A DNA stretch of 58,114 nucleotides from Shinella sp. (GCA_003248775.1 QFQX01000027.1:1-58114), one strand, 5' to 3'; positions 43,577-52,071 are shown, counted from the first letter of the stretch. The notes: generated by a model not told the origin, from the letters alone. Made by a program: numbers and translations.

Positions 43577-44431
43577 TTAGCCGGAAGCCGGAAGCCCACC
43601 ATCGATTGCCAGGGAACTGGCAAGATCACTCTTCTGCCATGCGGCGGATGCCTCCACGCCTTCGTCGTGCAGCACCTTGTTGCGGCCACTCGCCTTGGCA
43701 AGATAAAGCGCGCGGTCAGCCGAGGAATATACCGCTTCTGCTCTCATGTCCGGTCCAAATTCCGCGATGCCACCGGAAACGGTCGTGGATATCATTTGCC
43801 CATCACAGGATATGCTACGCGACGCGATCAGGTTGCGCGCCCGCTCCACCAGCGCTATGCGTTGGGCAATGCCGCCGCCGTGGATGATGACGCCGAATTC
43901 CTCGCCGCCGAGACGGGCCACGACATGCGGTTCCTTGAACACCTCCCTTAAAACTTCAGCGATAGCAATGATTACGGCGTCGCCGGCGCGATGCCCATAA
44001 CGGTCATTGATCGATTTGAACCGGTCTAGATCGAGAATGGCGAGCGAAGCCTGGTCATCCGTCCGGACAAGCTCCTCGTTGAAGGCACGGCGGTTCAGAA
44101 GGCCTGACAGCATGTCCGTACGACTAAGACGTTCGAACTCACGACGCGATACGGAAAGATCATGAATCACATGGCCGGTAACAATGGCAAGTGCACCGGA
44201 GACGGCGCCGCCGAACAACCAGGAAAATGCCACCGAAAGCTTGATCGCCTCAGGCACGCTAAGCGGCATGATCCCGAGTTGATAGCAGATCGGCAATGCG
44301 GCGATGCTGAGAATGAATGCCAGCAGCACCGCACGAAACGACATCTTCAGGGCAAAGCTATAGATAGCTTCCCGGCTGTGGAAATTGCCGAGATCGATCT
44401 GTAGAGAAACCCATTTCTTGAGAAATTCCAT
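43577..44431 (-). CDS. Membrane-bound GGDEF diguanylate cyclase
   Basis: A 284-residue protein with two membrane helices (about residues 30-55 and 68-90) and a GGDEF domain with active GGEEF at residue 175. The RxxD inhibition site is missing (K-E-P-H). The start at 44431 has GGGGAG seven bases upstream. It interrupts the urease gene cluster: ureE begins 64 bp downstream in the same orientation, and the message may run through. No sensor domain other than the membrane part is visible. Confidence 0.88.
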   Translation of the reverse strand: MEFLKKWVSLQIDLGNFHSREAIYSFALKMSFRAVLLAFILSIAALPICYQLGIMPLSVPEAIKLSVAFSWLFGGAVSGALAIVTGHVIHDLSVSRREFERLSRTDMLSGLLNRRAFNEELVRTDDQASLAILDLDRFKSINDRYGHRAGDAVIIAIAEVLREVFKEPHVVARLGGEEFGVIIHGGGIAQRIALVERARNLIASRSISCDGQMISTTVSGGIAEFGPDMRAEAVYSSADRALYLAKASGRNKVLHDEGVEASAAWQKSDLASSLAIDGGLPASG

Positions 44432-44857
44432 CGCGCCGCTCCCCAGTCCTGCAGCACTCACCGAATAGGACAGCTTCCCTTCGCTTCTTCCTAATCTATT
44501 CGTTAAAATGCAACCGGCTCTAAAAATAGATTCGCATAACTCTTACGCAAACGACCTTATAACCAAGGATTGCATTTCGTCCATCACGCACCCGGTTTCC
44601 CCAGGCCTATTTCTTTCGCTAAAGTAACGAAACATTCGCGTAATCAGCCCGAGCATGCCTGGACAAAAGAGAAATGTGCCAGGCTGACCCGAGGTTGTAT
44701 TCAACTCATCCGCCACGATGTGTGAAAACACCCTTTTCAAAAGACCTTTATTAACGCAGCCTAAGATGAGAGCTTTCTGGTGGCCGTCGTTCGTTAACGA
44801 AAAGGCCCGACAGAATGCCGGGCCTTCGCAATAAACGCTCACGTGAAAGAAAGAGGC
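44432..44857. other. Intergenic region, mainly GGDEF gene leader
   Basis: These 426 bases hold the terminator of the peroxiredoxin gene (44801-44825) and otherwise no gene or strong dyad that I could find. The segment 44460-44800 is less GC-rich than its surroundings and probably carries the cyclase promoter. Confidence 0.45.
44795..44825 (-). terminator. Terminator of the peroxiredoxin gene
   Basis: On the minus strand, AAGGCCCG, loop, CGGGCCTT (44801-44825) is followed by TTTCGTT. It lies 33 bp after the stop codon. Confidence 0.85.
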
Positions 44858-45397
44858 TCAGGCGGCCTTCTTTTCCTTCAGCTTTTCCATGATGTTCTGC
44901 GGCGAGGAAACGCCATACGGATCGCTTTCGCAATTGTCCGAATAGCCTTCTTCCTCGAACCACTGCTCGACAACACCATCATTGATGATGGCAGCGTAGC
45001 GCCAGGAGCGCATGCCGAAACCGAGGTTATCCTTGGCCACCAGCATGCCCATCTTGCGGGTGAACTCGCCGGAGCCGTCCGGGATGACCTTGACGTTCTG
45101 GAGGTTCTGGCCCTTTGCCCAGGCGTTCATGACGAAGGCGTCGTTGACCGACATGCAGTAGATTTCGTCGATGCCTTCAGCCTTGAATTCCTCGTACATC
45201 TTTTCGAAGTCGGGGAGTTGGAAGGTCGAGCAGGTCGGCGTAAAGGCGCCCGGCAGCGAGAACAGGATGACGCGCTTGCCCTTGAAGTAGTCATCAGAGG
45301 TTACGTCCTGCCAACGGAAGGGGTTCGGGCCACCGACGGACTCGTCGCGAACGCGGGTACGGAAGGTGACGTTGGGCACTTTTCTGCCGATCAGCAT
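44858..45397 (-). CDS. Peroxiredoxin, Prx5/PMP20 type
   Basis: A 179-residue thiol peroxidase that reduces H2O2 and organic peroxides, with glutathione or a thioredoxin-like donor. The peroxidatic cysteine is in LFSLPGAFTPTCS near residue 50. The ending EEGYSDNCESDPYGVSSP is common to alphaproteobacterial members. AAGGAG precedes the ATG at 45397. It has its own terminator and a 146-bp upstream gap from the urease-associated gene, so it may be an independent unit inside the cluster. Confidence 0.93.
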   Translation of the reverse strand: MLIGRKVPNVTFRTRVRDESVGGPNPFRWQDVTSDDYFKGKRVILFSLPGAFTPTCSTFQLPDFEKMYEEFKAEGIDEIYCMSVNDAFVMNAWAKGQNLQNVKVIPDGSGEFTRKMGMLVAKDNLGFGMRSWRYAAIINDGVVEQWFEEEGYSDNCESDPYGVSSPQNIMEKLKEKKAA

Positions 45398-45543
45398 GCT
45401 AATCTCCTTTGGATGGGCGGAGGCACTTGGGGATGCCACTTCTGGAATAGTTCTAAACTACCCTGAATCTTGGTGCGGTGCATCATAAAAACTTGCGCGC
45501 CAACATCAAGCGCATGACTGCCATGCAAAAATGTAACAACAAC

Positions 45544-46215
45544 TTAATTCAGCACATCCAACGACCAGCGAAGCGTCACCGGCAGCGGCGTCCACCATCC
45601 AGTCCTGATACCGGCGGTCCTGAGGGCAGCGGCGGTCCAGGTGTTGCAGCCGGCAAGCACGTTGAAACCACCGTTGGCCTCATAGAACATATCGGTCGCG
45701 CTATAAGACGCACCCTCTATCGGCTGCACCGCACCTTCGGGAGAAGGCCGAAACGTTGCCCGGATGAAGGCGATCAGCCTCGCCATGCCCTCTTCATCCG
45801 TCGAAAACCGCTGGACGGCCGGAGCGTCCGGATCGATCTGCGCGGCCACATCCACATGCAGGATGGAGCTGTCGAGCGTCAGCGCCTTAAAGACCGGCAC
45901 CGGCTTCAAATCTCCCCATGTCGGCGTTTCGATATAGAAGGAACGCCCGCCCCAACCAAACACGACGTATCGTGCGTCGGGATGATCCAGCGGAGAGCCG
46001 GCCGCGATCAGATCGCCAAAGGCCCCGACGACATCGTCATCGAGCGGCAGCACGATATCGGTATGGATCGGGTTTGAGAGCACCAGAATTTCCCGGCTGC
46101 CCGTCGCCGCAACGGCAGACTTACCGGAAAGCGGCCGCGGAACCACCATGCCCGCGACCACAGCCAAGCCGATCAGGAAAGCGCAACCCGCAATTCTCCG
46201 CAGGATGCGCGCCAT
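45544..46215 (-). CDS. Urease-associated DUF2459 (TIGR02117) protein
   Basis: A 223-residue protein with an N-terminal membrane helix or signal (ILRRIAGCAFLIGLAVVAGMVV). The body shows HTDIVLPL, FGWGGRSFYIETPTWGDL, LHVDV and GGFNVLAGCNTWTAAALRTAGI, where the last segment has a conserved NTW. This is the DUF2459/TIGR02117 pattern, a family repeatedly found beside urease genes. Its role is unknown; a periplasmic function linked to urea or nickel handling is only inferred from context. Starts 7 bp after ureC. Confidence 0.85.
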   Translation of the reverse strand: MARILRRIAGCAFLIGLAVVAGMVVPRPLSGKSAVAATGSREILVLSNPIHTDIVLPLDDDVVGAFGDLIAAGSPLDHPDARYVVFGWGGRSFYIETPTWGDLKPVPVFKALTLDSSILHVDVAAQIDPDAPAVQRFSTDEEGMARLIAFIRATFRPSPEGAVQPIEGASYSATDMFYEANGGFNVLAGCNTWTAAALRTAGIRTGWWTPLPVTLRWSLDVLN

Positions 46216-46222
46216 GACCTGC

Positions 46223-47935
46223 TCAGAACAGGAAGTACCGCTGCGTCATCGGCAGTTCGGTCGCAGGTTCACAGGTCAGCAGTTCGCCGTCGGCGCGCAC
46301 TTCGTAGGTTTCCGGGTCGACTTCCACATGCGGCGTCAGATCGTTGTGGATCATCGACTTCTTGGAAATGCCGCCGCGGGTGTTCTTCACGCCGAGCAAC
46401 TGCTTGGCAACGCCGAGTTTGCTGGCAAGACCGGCATCCAGCGAGGCCTGCGAGACGAAGGTGACGGATGAATTGGTCCTTGCCTTGCCGTAAGCGCCGA
46501 ACATGTAGCGGTAGTGAACCGGCTGCGGCGTCGGGATGGAAGCGTTCGGATCGCCCATCGGCGCCGCAGCAATCGAGCCGCCGAGCAGCACCATATCCGG
46601 TTTCACGCCGAAGAAGGCCGGATTCCACAGCACGAGGTCGGCGCGCTTGCCGATTTCGACCGAGCCGATCTCGTGGGAAAGGCCATGGGCGATCGCCGGG
46701 TTGATCGTGTATTTGGCGATGTAGCGCTTGACGCGGAAATTGTCGTTGTCGCCGGTTTCCTGTGCCAACCGGCCGCGCTGACGCTTCATCTTGTCGGCCG
46801 TCTGCCAGGTGCGGATCGCCACTTCGCCGACGCGACCCATGGCTTGACTGTCGGAGGAGATGATCGAGAAGGCGCCGATATCGTGGAGGATATCTTCTGC
46901 CGCAATCGTTTCCTTGCGGATACGGCTTTCGGCAAAGGCGATGTCTTCGGGGATCGAGGACGACAGATGATGGCAGACCATCAGCATGTCGAGGTGCTCG
47001 GCGATGGTGTTGACGGTATAGGGCCGGGTCGGGTTGGTCGATGACGGAATGACGTTGAGCTGGCCGCAGATCTTGATGATATCGGGCGCATGACCGCCGC
47101 CCGCACCTTCCGTGTGGAAGGCGTGAATGGTGCGGCCCTTGATCGCGCCGATGGAATCCTCGACGAAACCGCTTTCGTTCAGCGTGTCGGTGTGGATCAT
47201 CACCTGCACATCGTACTGGTCCGCGACCGAAAGGCAGCAGTCTATGGCGGCGGGCGTCGTGCCCCAGTCCTCATGCAGCTTCAGCGAGGAAGCGCCGGCC
47301 AGCACCATTTCCTCCAGCGCGCCGGGCAGTGAGGCATTGCCCTTGCCGGCAAATGCAAGGTTCATCGGGAAGGCATCGGCAGCCTCGATCATCCGAGCGA
47401 TATGCCACGGACCGGGCGTGCAGGTGGTTGCGAGCGTGCCGTGCGCAGGACCGGTGCCGCCGCCGAGCATGGTGGTGAGACCGCTCATCAGCGCTTCCTC
47501 GATCTGCTGCGGGCAGATGAAGTGGATATGGCTGTCCATGCCGCCGGCGGTGACGATCTTGCCCTCGCCCGCAATTGCTTCCGTGCCCGGGCCGACGATG
47601 ATGTCGACATCGGGCTGGGTATCCGGATTGCCGGCCTTGCCGATCGCCACGATGCGCCCGTCCTTCAGGCCGATATCGGCCTTCACGATCCCCCAGTGAT
47701 CGACGATCAGCGCATTGGTGATGACGGTATCGACCGCGCCGCGGGCGCGCGTCACCTGGCTCTGGCCCATGCCGTCGCGGATGACCTTGCCGCCGCCGAA
47801 CTTCACCTCGTTGCCGTAGCTGGTGAAATCCTTCTCCACTTCGATGAAAAGCTCGGTATCGGCAAGGCGCACCTTGTCGCCGGTGGTCGGTCCGAACATG
47901 GAGGCATAGGCCGCGCGGGACATCTTGTAAGGCAT
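46223..47935 (-). CDS. ureC: Urease subunit alpha (catalytic)
   Basis: A 570-residue urease catalytic subunit that hydrolyses urea to ammonia and carbamate. The two-nickel site is complete: MDSHIHF (two histidines, near residue 136), the carbamylated lysine in LKLHEDWGTTP near 219, HTDTLNESGF near 248 and HTEGAGGGHAPDI near 274. The flap region has MVCHHL near 322. Length and motifs are as expected. Preceded by the sialyltransferase-like gene (3 bp gap) and followed by the DUF2459 gene. Confidence 0.97.
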   Translation of the reverse strand: MPYKMSRAAYASMFGPTTGDKVRLADTELFIEVEKDFTSYGNEVKFGGGKVIRDGMGQSQVTRARGAVDTVITNALIVDHWGIVKADIGLKDGRIVAIGKAGNPDTQPDVDIIVGPGTEAIAGEGKIVTAGGMDSHIHFICPQQIEEALMSGLTTMLGGGTGPAHGTLATTCTPGPWHIARMIEAADAFPMNLAFAGKGNASLPGALEEMVLAGASSLKLHEDWGTTPAAIDCCLSVADQYDVQVMIHTDTLNESGFVEDSIGAIKGRTIHAFHTEGAGGGHAPDIIKICGQLNVIPSSTNPTRPYTVNTIAEHLDMLMVCHHLSSSIPEDIAFAESRIRKETIAAEDILHDIGAFSIISSDSQAMGRVGEVAIRTWQTADKMKRQRGRLAQETGDNDNFRVKRYIAKYTINPAIAHGLSHEIGSVEIGKRADLVLWNPAFFGVKPDMVLLGGSIAAAPMGDPNASIPTPQPVHYRYMFGAYGKARTNSSVTFVSQASLDAGLASKLGVAKQLLGVKNTRGGISKKSMIHNDLTPHVEVDPETYEVRADGELLTCEPATELPMTQRYFLF

Positions 47936-47938
47936 GGA

Positions 47939-48583
47939 TCAGGCTCCTTGGGAGAGGGAGGAAGCATTAGGTAACGAAAGGCGCGTCAGCCTTCCGGAAA
48001 CAATAAGGGAACCAATAAGCCGCCGCTCGGCGGAAAAGGGATGGCCTTCCCAGCCTTCGTGGCTGAAACCGGCAAGGCAGATGGTATCCGCGGCGAAAGC
48101 CGGCTCGGAAAGCACGTGGGCGACAACCACCATTCCGCTGCTCGGCACGACATAATCGCCGGGCTCCTGCACGGAAAGCTCGGCATCGACGACCTCGTGC
48201 ACGCGGCGCGAAATGATGCGGTGAACCTTTCCGCGGCGTTCGGCCAGACGTTCGAAGTCCTCCGTGTAGTCGTCGCAGAAATCATCGAGTTCGGGATGGC
48301 TGATTGCGAGTTGCGGCCTGAACCTCCGGAATTTTTCGGGGTCTCTAACGGACCAGATCTCGGCACAGTCGCGTACCGGCTCGCTGTCCAGCCAGTCCTC
48401 GGAGGACAGCATGGCCTTAGCCGGCCGACCGGTATTGCAGACTGCCAGCACGTCGGTCTTGTGGCCCGAGGCGGGAAAGCTCGGGGTCATGTTGAAACGA
48501 ACGACCAGATCGGCGGCATCGATCACGTCCGCTGTACCGTCCGGTACCGATCCGTTCCCCACGATCATGATCCGTCTTCCCAT
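47939..48583 (-). CDS. Urease operon accessory protein, glycosyltransferase-29-like
   Basis: A 214-residue protein placed between ureB and ureC. It begins with IMIVGNGSVPDGTADVIDA, then ADLVVRFN, which resembles the first sialyl motif of family-29 glycosyltransferases. Near residue 145 it has VVPSSGMVVVAHVLSEPAFA followed by ICLAGFSHEGW, resembling the second motif and the late histidine. No membrane helix is visible. Proteins of this kind are annotated 'urease operon accessory protein' in Rhizobiaceae, but no activity is known to me. The stop is 3 bp before ureC, so it is co-expressed with urease. Confidence 0.72.
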   Translation of the reverse strand: MGRRIMIVGNGSVPDGTADVIDAADLVVRFNMTPSFPASGHKTDVLAVCNTGRPAKAMLSSEDWLDSEPVRDCAEIWSVRDPEKFRRFRPQLAISHPELDDFCDDYTEDFERLAERRGKVHRIISRRVHEVVDAELSVQEPGDYVVPSSGMVVVAHVLSEPAFAADTICLAGFSHEGWEGHPFSAERRLIGSLIVSGRLTRLSLPNASSLSQGA

Positions 48584-48597
48584 TTGGCTCCCGGTTA

Positions 48598-49014
48598 TTA
48601 CTCGACGCCGTTGGCGAGGTCCTTGAGTTCCTCTGTCCGCTTGCGTGTCAGGTCAGTGAGGCACGAGGCAACAATGGTCGGATACATGCTTCCACCCCAG
48701 ACGGCGTAACCCGCTGCATTGCACTGTCCGTCGCGATACTCGATCCAGGCGCGCTGCGCCTTCAAAAGCGACGCAACCGCCCCCTTTGCCTGCTCGTCCA
48801 GATCGGCATCCCACTCGGCCACGACCTTGCGGGTCTTGACCCATTGCAGGTTCAGTTCCTTGTCCGCGGCCTTGTAGTCCCGGTCGGCACAGACATTCAT
48901 CGCAAACTGGGTCGTGGCGTTGGCGCAATCGACCTCCGGCTCGTCCTCGCTTTGCGCGGGGCCATCAATCAGCAGCACACAACCGCAAAGCATCGCCAAC
49001 AGCGCCGATTTCAT
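48598..49014 (-). CDS. LprI/DUF1311-like secreted protein
   Basis: A 138-residue secreted protein with signal peptide MKSALLAMLCGCVLLIDGPA. The mature part shows VDCANATTQFAMNVCADRDYKAADKELN and LLKAQRAWIEYRDGQCNAAGYAVWGGSM, ending in CLTDLTRKRTEELKDL. This is the DUF1311/LprI pattern with four paired cysteines, a family that includes a lysozyme inhibitor. It lies between ureB (31 bp gap) and the glycosyltransferase-like gene. A link to urease is not established. Confidence 0.8.
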   Translation of the reverse strand: MKSALLAMLCGCVLLIDGPAQSEDEPEVDCANATTQFAMNVCADRDYKAADKELNLQWVKTRKVVAEWDADLDEQAKGAVASLLKAQRAWIEYRDGQCNAAGYAVWGGSMYPTIVASCLTDLTRKRTEELKDLANGVE

Positions 49015-49045
49015 CGCTCATTCCTCCGGGCGGGATCGGCCGTCT

Positions 49046-49351
49046 TCACAGCTTGCCCATGACCTGCTGGCGAAAGCCATAGACCTCGCGCTTGCCGGAA
49101 AGCGGGATCAGCGTAACCTGCCGCATCTGGCCGGGCTCGAAGCGCACGGCCGTGCCTGCGGGAATATCGAGCCTCATGCCGCGAGCCTGTTCGCGATCGA
49201 AGGAGAGACCGGCATTGGTCTCGTAGAAATGGTAGTGGCTACCCACCTGCACCGGACGGTCCCCGGTGTTCGCAACTTCGATCGTCACGGTCGGAAGGTC
49301 GGCATTGAGTTCTATTTCGCCGCTCGCGGCAATGATTTCACCCGGGATCAT
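49046..49351 (-). CDS. ureB: Urease subunit beta
   Basis: A 101-residue structural urease subunit. MIPGEIIAASGEIELNAD, then VANTGDRPVQVGSHYHFYETN and RLDIPAGTAVRFEPGQ, match UreB throughout. It packs with UreA and UreC into the (UreABC)3 complex. Unlike the usual close ureA-ureB spacing, an AT-rich gene of 163 residues separates it from ureA. Confidence 0.96.
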   Translation of the reverse strand: MIPGEIIAASGEIELNADLPTVTIEVANTGDRPVQVGSHYHFYETNAGLSFDREQARGMRLDIPAGTAVRFEPGQMRQVTLIPLSGKREVYGFRQQVMGKL

Positions 49352-49354
49352 GAA

Positions 49355-49846
49355 TTAACCTCGCAATTTTTCGGGAGCCACAATTGCAACAATGAAAATT
49401 GCAAAGGATATCAGAAATATAATACCCCAGAATGCAAACCTTGCGTTTCTCAAGCTACTATCTTTTTTCCTATCATAGTATCTTACCAAACCACGAAGGC
49501 TTGTTCGTCCATAAATCGCTCTCTCAATGTGAAACTTTATGTATTTGTCGTGCACCCTAATCACAGCGGCATGCGCCCGATATCGGACCAAGCCATATCC
49601 AGCAATAAGCACAGGAAATGCCGTTATAATTATCAATAAGAAGTATGAATCTAATTTCTCTGAAATCATGAACCAATATATTAAGCCTATAGCGATTATA
49701 CTCAATACCTCAAATTGGTTCATTGTTCTTATGTCTTCATCAATTCGAAGACGAGCAGCTTTCATCTCCTCCAGCATATAGTTGTAGCGAACTTCCGCAG
49801 GAGCTCTCCCGCTAAGTGCCTTATTTGAATTCTCCAAATCTGACAT
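49355..49846 (-). CDS. AT-rich two-helix membrane protein inserted between ureA and ureB
   Basis: A 163-residue protein of no family known to me. A polar N-terminus (EVRYNYMLEEMKAARLRIDEDIR, amphipathic helix) is followed by two adjoining membrane helices (VLSIIAIGLIYWFM and SYFLLIIITAFPVLIAGYGL), a basic cytoplasmic stretch (ERAIYGRTSLRGLVRYYDRKK) and a C-terminal membrane helix (AFWGIIFLISFAIFIVAIV). The base composition differs sharply from the neighbours: 49621-49680 has only 15 G/C in 60. The stop lies 3 bp before the ureB start, and its start follows ureA by 4 bp, so it is fully integrated in the operon but looks acquired. Confidence 0.7.
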   Translation of the reverse strand: MSDLENSNKALSGRAPAEVRYNYMLEEMKAARLRIDEDIRTMNQFEVLSIIAIGLIYWFMISEKLDSYFLLIIITAFPVLIAGYGLVRYRAHAAVIRVHDKYIKFHIERAIYGRTSLRGLVRYYDRKKDSSLRNARFAFWGIIFLISFAIFIVAIVAPEKLRG

Positions 49847-49850
49847 TAAT

Positions 49851-50153
49851 TCACCTTATCGGTTCGTGCACGGTGACGAGCTTCGTCCCATCGGGGAACG
49901 TCGCCTCGACCTGCACGTCGTGGATCATCTCGGCAATGCCTTCCATCACCTGGGCACGGGTGATGACATGGGCGCCGGCTTCCATCAGCTCGGCAACGGG
50001 GCGACCGTCTCGTGCGCCTTCAACGACGAAATCGGTAATCAGCGCAATGGCTTCGGGATAGTTGAGCTTGACGCCGCGCTCCAGCCTGCGGCGGGCCACG
50101 ATAGCCGCCATGGCAATGAGCAATTTGTCTTTTTCTCTCGGCGTGAGATTCAT
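49851..50153 (-). CDS. ureA: Urease subunit gamma
   Basis: A 100-residue structural subunit with MNLTPREKDKLLIAMAAIVA, then RGVKLNYPEAIALITDFVVEGARDG and EMIHDVQVEATFPDGTKLVTVH, the full UreA pattern. The start at 50153 matches the normal 100-residue length. It lies 26 bp after ureD. Confidence 0.97.
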   Translation of the reverse strand: MNLTPREKDKLLIAMAAIVARRRLERGVKLNYPEAIALITDFVVEGARDGRPVAELMEAGAHVITRAQVMEGIAEMIHDVQVEATFPDGTKLVTVHEPIR

Positions 50154-50179
50154 GGCTGTTCCACTCTTGTTGCGCTGCG

Positions 50180-50998
50180 TCAGAGATTCCAGACTTTCGG
50201 CACAGACGCGCCGCCGCGCAAGACCGAAATCACCGGGATCAGGATTTTTCTCAACGTGAACCCATCCTCGGCCGCAAGCCGCACGACGAGTTTTCCGTTC
50301 CAATGGCTGGCGCCGCCCGCGGCGTGGCCCAGAAGATCGCGAACGGGGGAAAGATAGGCCTCCGCGTGAGGCCCTGTGTAGAGCAATGTCGAGAAAGCCA
50401 CATCGCCGGAGAGGACGGGCGCGGCAGCCGTCAGACGCCGCATGTCCCCTTCCATGAGCAGGTCTTCCGCATGGATGAGCCGGCCGCCGCGGCGAATGCG
50501 CCAGCGATCCCGCACCATGCCGCTTTCCATGGCCTCGCCCATGGCCTTACGTCCGAGAAGAATGGCTTCGACGGCGAGGAATTCGGCGCTTTCATCGAGA
50601 TCGACCTCCAGCCGACGCGTGAGCGACGCGCGGTCGAACAGGATGGATTCCTGCGGCAACCAGTGGAAGCGCGCCCCCTGCCCCACATCGATGCGGGTGA
50701 CGACCTCGGCCGTGCCGTCGGATGCCTTGTAGATCTTTTCGCAGGCCTGCGTGGTGGCGGTGACGAAGGTGCCGGCACCGGCGGAAAACGACCAGTCCAG
50801 CCGGTCGCCGCCGGTCAGGCCGCCGGCGGTATTGATGATGACCGCCTCCATCTCGGAGGAAAATGTATGCGGGAGGCGGATCTTCGCCGCCCCCTCCTGA
50901 TAAAGCTCGGCAATGCGCGTACGACCGTCGAGCGCCTTGCTTACAAGCCGTCCGTCACCACGGGCTCGCTGTTGTCTGACTTGACCTGCTGGCTGCAC
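50180..50998 (-). CDS. ureD: Urease accessory protein UreD
   Basis: A 272-residue accessory protein forming the UreDFG platform for nickel loading. It shows AAKIRLPHTF, INTAGGLTGGDRLDW near residue 60, TTQACEKIYKA near 85 and PQESILFDRASLTRR near 115. The GTG at 50998 has AGGGG a few bases upstream and gives the usual length; an ATG at 51052 would add 18 residues, deeper inside the esterase gene. The gene overlaps the 3' end of the esterase gene by 58 bp in another frame. Confidence 0.92.
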   Translation of the reverse strand: MQPAGQVRQQRARGDGRLVSKALDGRTRIAELYQEGAAKIRLPHTFSSEMEAVIINTAGGLTGGDRLDWSFSAGAGTFVTATTQACEKIYKASDGTAEVVTRIDVGQGARFHWLPQESILFDRASLTRRLEVDLDESAEFLAVEAILLGRKAMGEAMESGMVRDRWRIRRGGRLIHAEDLLMEGDMRRLTAAAPVLSGDVAFSTLLYTGPHAEAYLSPVRDLLGHAAGGASHWNGKLVVRLAAEDGFTLRKILIPVISVLRGGASVPKVWNL

Positions 50999-52071
50999 GT
51001 TTTCCCCTGTACGCCCGCCTCTTTTCCGGCGGTTGTCTTGTCGGCCGGGCATGCCGTTTTCTGAGGTACCCCTGCAAGGAGCTCCCCACCCGAATTACGG
51101 AAGAAGTCCCACATTCTTCCCGTCGCATCAACCTCCCGGATCTTTTCTCCCTGTGCGCCGGCCAGCCGGAAGCGAACCCGGTCGCCCGGCCAAGAGTGAT
51201 CGGCATCCTTGATCACGTAGGAAATCACGCTCGTTCCGGCCTTGCAGCCGTAATAGGCGGAAAACGTTGCCGTCTCGCCCTTTTCGCTGCGCGGATGCGG
51301 GTCGCAGCCGTCAAGTTCGGCCCAGCGTTTCAGCGCGACTTCGCCACCATATTGCCAGTAGGCCTTGCCGCCGCCGCCAAAGGGATTGACGTCGTCCTTG
51401 AGACCGGAAAAGGCGATGATGGAGACCGGCTTTGCCGGATGGCAGCTTGCCTTGCGCGGACGCCACACGCCGTCTTCCTGCTCGGGATAACCGGCGCGAA
51501 GCCCCATGACGAAGCCGGCCGCTGCGAAATCGCTGTAGCCGTCGCAGACATATTGCGACAGCATGCGGCCGCCGCCCGAATAGCCGGAAGCATAGATGCG
51601 GGAAGGATCCACGCAGAAGGTCTCCGTCGCGTAATGGACGGCGGTGCGAATGAAGGCACCTTCATCCAGCCCCTCGGCCTTGGTCACGCCGGGAACGTTC
51701 CAGGCATTCGTACCCTTGAACTCGCCGGGCAGGCTGCCCTGAAGCGCCATGACGATGAAGCCCTCGCGCTCGGCCACCTCGTCCCACTGGCTGCGGTTCA
51801 TCTGGCCGTCGGGATTGCTGTTGCTGCCGTGAAAATCGAACACCACGGGAACCTTGCGTTTCCCGCTATAGTTCGACGGAATGAAATAGACGGCAGAACG
51901 CGTCTGGCCGTTGATATCGAGCGACAGATCGTGGCGGCCCGCCGGAAAGGATGCGCCGCAACCAGCGGCAAGGGCACTGCCGACGCCGGCAGCAAGAAAG
52001 AAAAGCCCCGAAACGACCAACCGGACAATGCCAGTCGACCGCACGCGGTTGAAAACCGTGCTGGATGTCAT
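50941..52071 (-). CDS. PHB-depolymerase-family esterase (LpqC/feruloyl-esterase-like)
   Basis: A 376-residue secreted alpha/beta hydrolase. The signal peptide extends to about residue 36 (LVVSGLFFLAAGVGSALAAG). Catalytic features: nucleophile motif YASGYSGGGRML near residue 167, aspartate in SGLKDDVNP near 225, and histidine in DADHSWPGD near 295. The oxyanion loop is FDFHGSN. Substrates in this family include polyhydroxybutyrate oligomers and feruloylated sugars. The start has AGAAGG seven bases upstream. It sits between urtE and ureD, and its last 58 bp overlap ureD. Confidence 0.88.
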   Translation of the reverse strand: MTSSTVFNRVRSTGIVRLVVSGLFFLAAGVGSALAAGCGASFPAGRHDLSLDINGQTRSAVYFIPSNYSGKRKVPVVFDFHGSNSNPDGQMNRSQWDEVAEREGFIVMALQGSLPGEFKGTNAWNVPGVTKAEGLDEGAFIRTAVHYATETFCVDPSRIYASGYSGGGRMLSQYVCDGYSDFAAAGFVMGLRAGYPEQEDGVWRPRKASCHPAKPVSIIAFSGLKDDVNPFGGGGKAYWQYGGEVALKRWAELDGCDPHPRSEKGETATFSAYYGCKAGTSVISYVIKDADHSWPGDRVRFRLAGAQGEKIREVDATGRMWDFFRNSGGELLAGVPQKTACPADKTTAGKEAGVQGKTCSQQVKSDNSEPVVTDGL

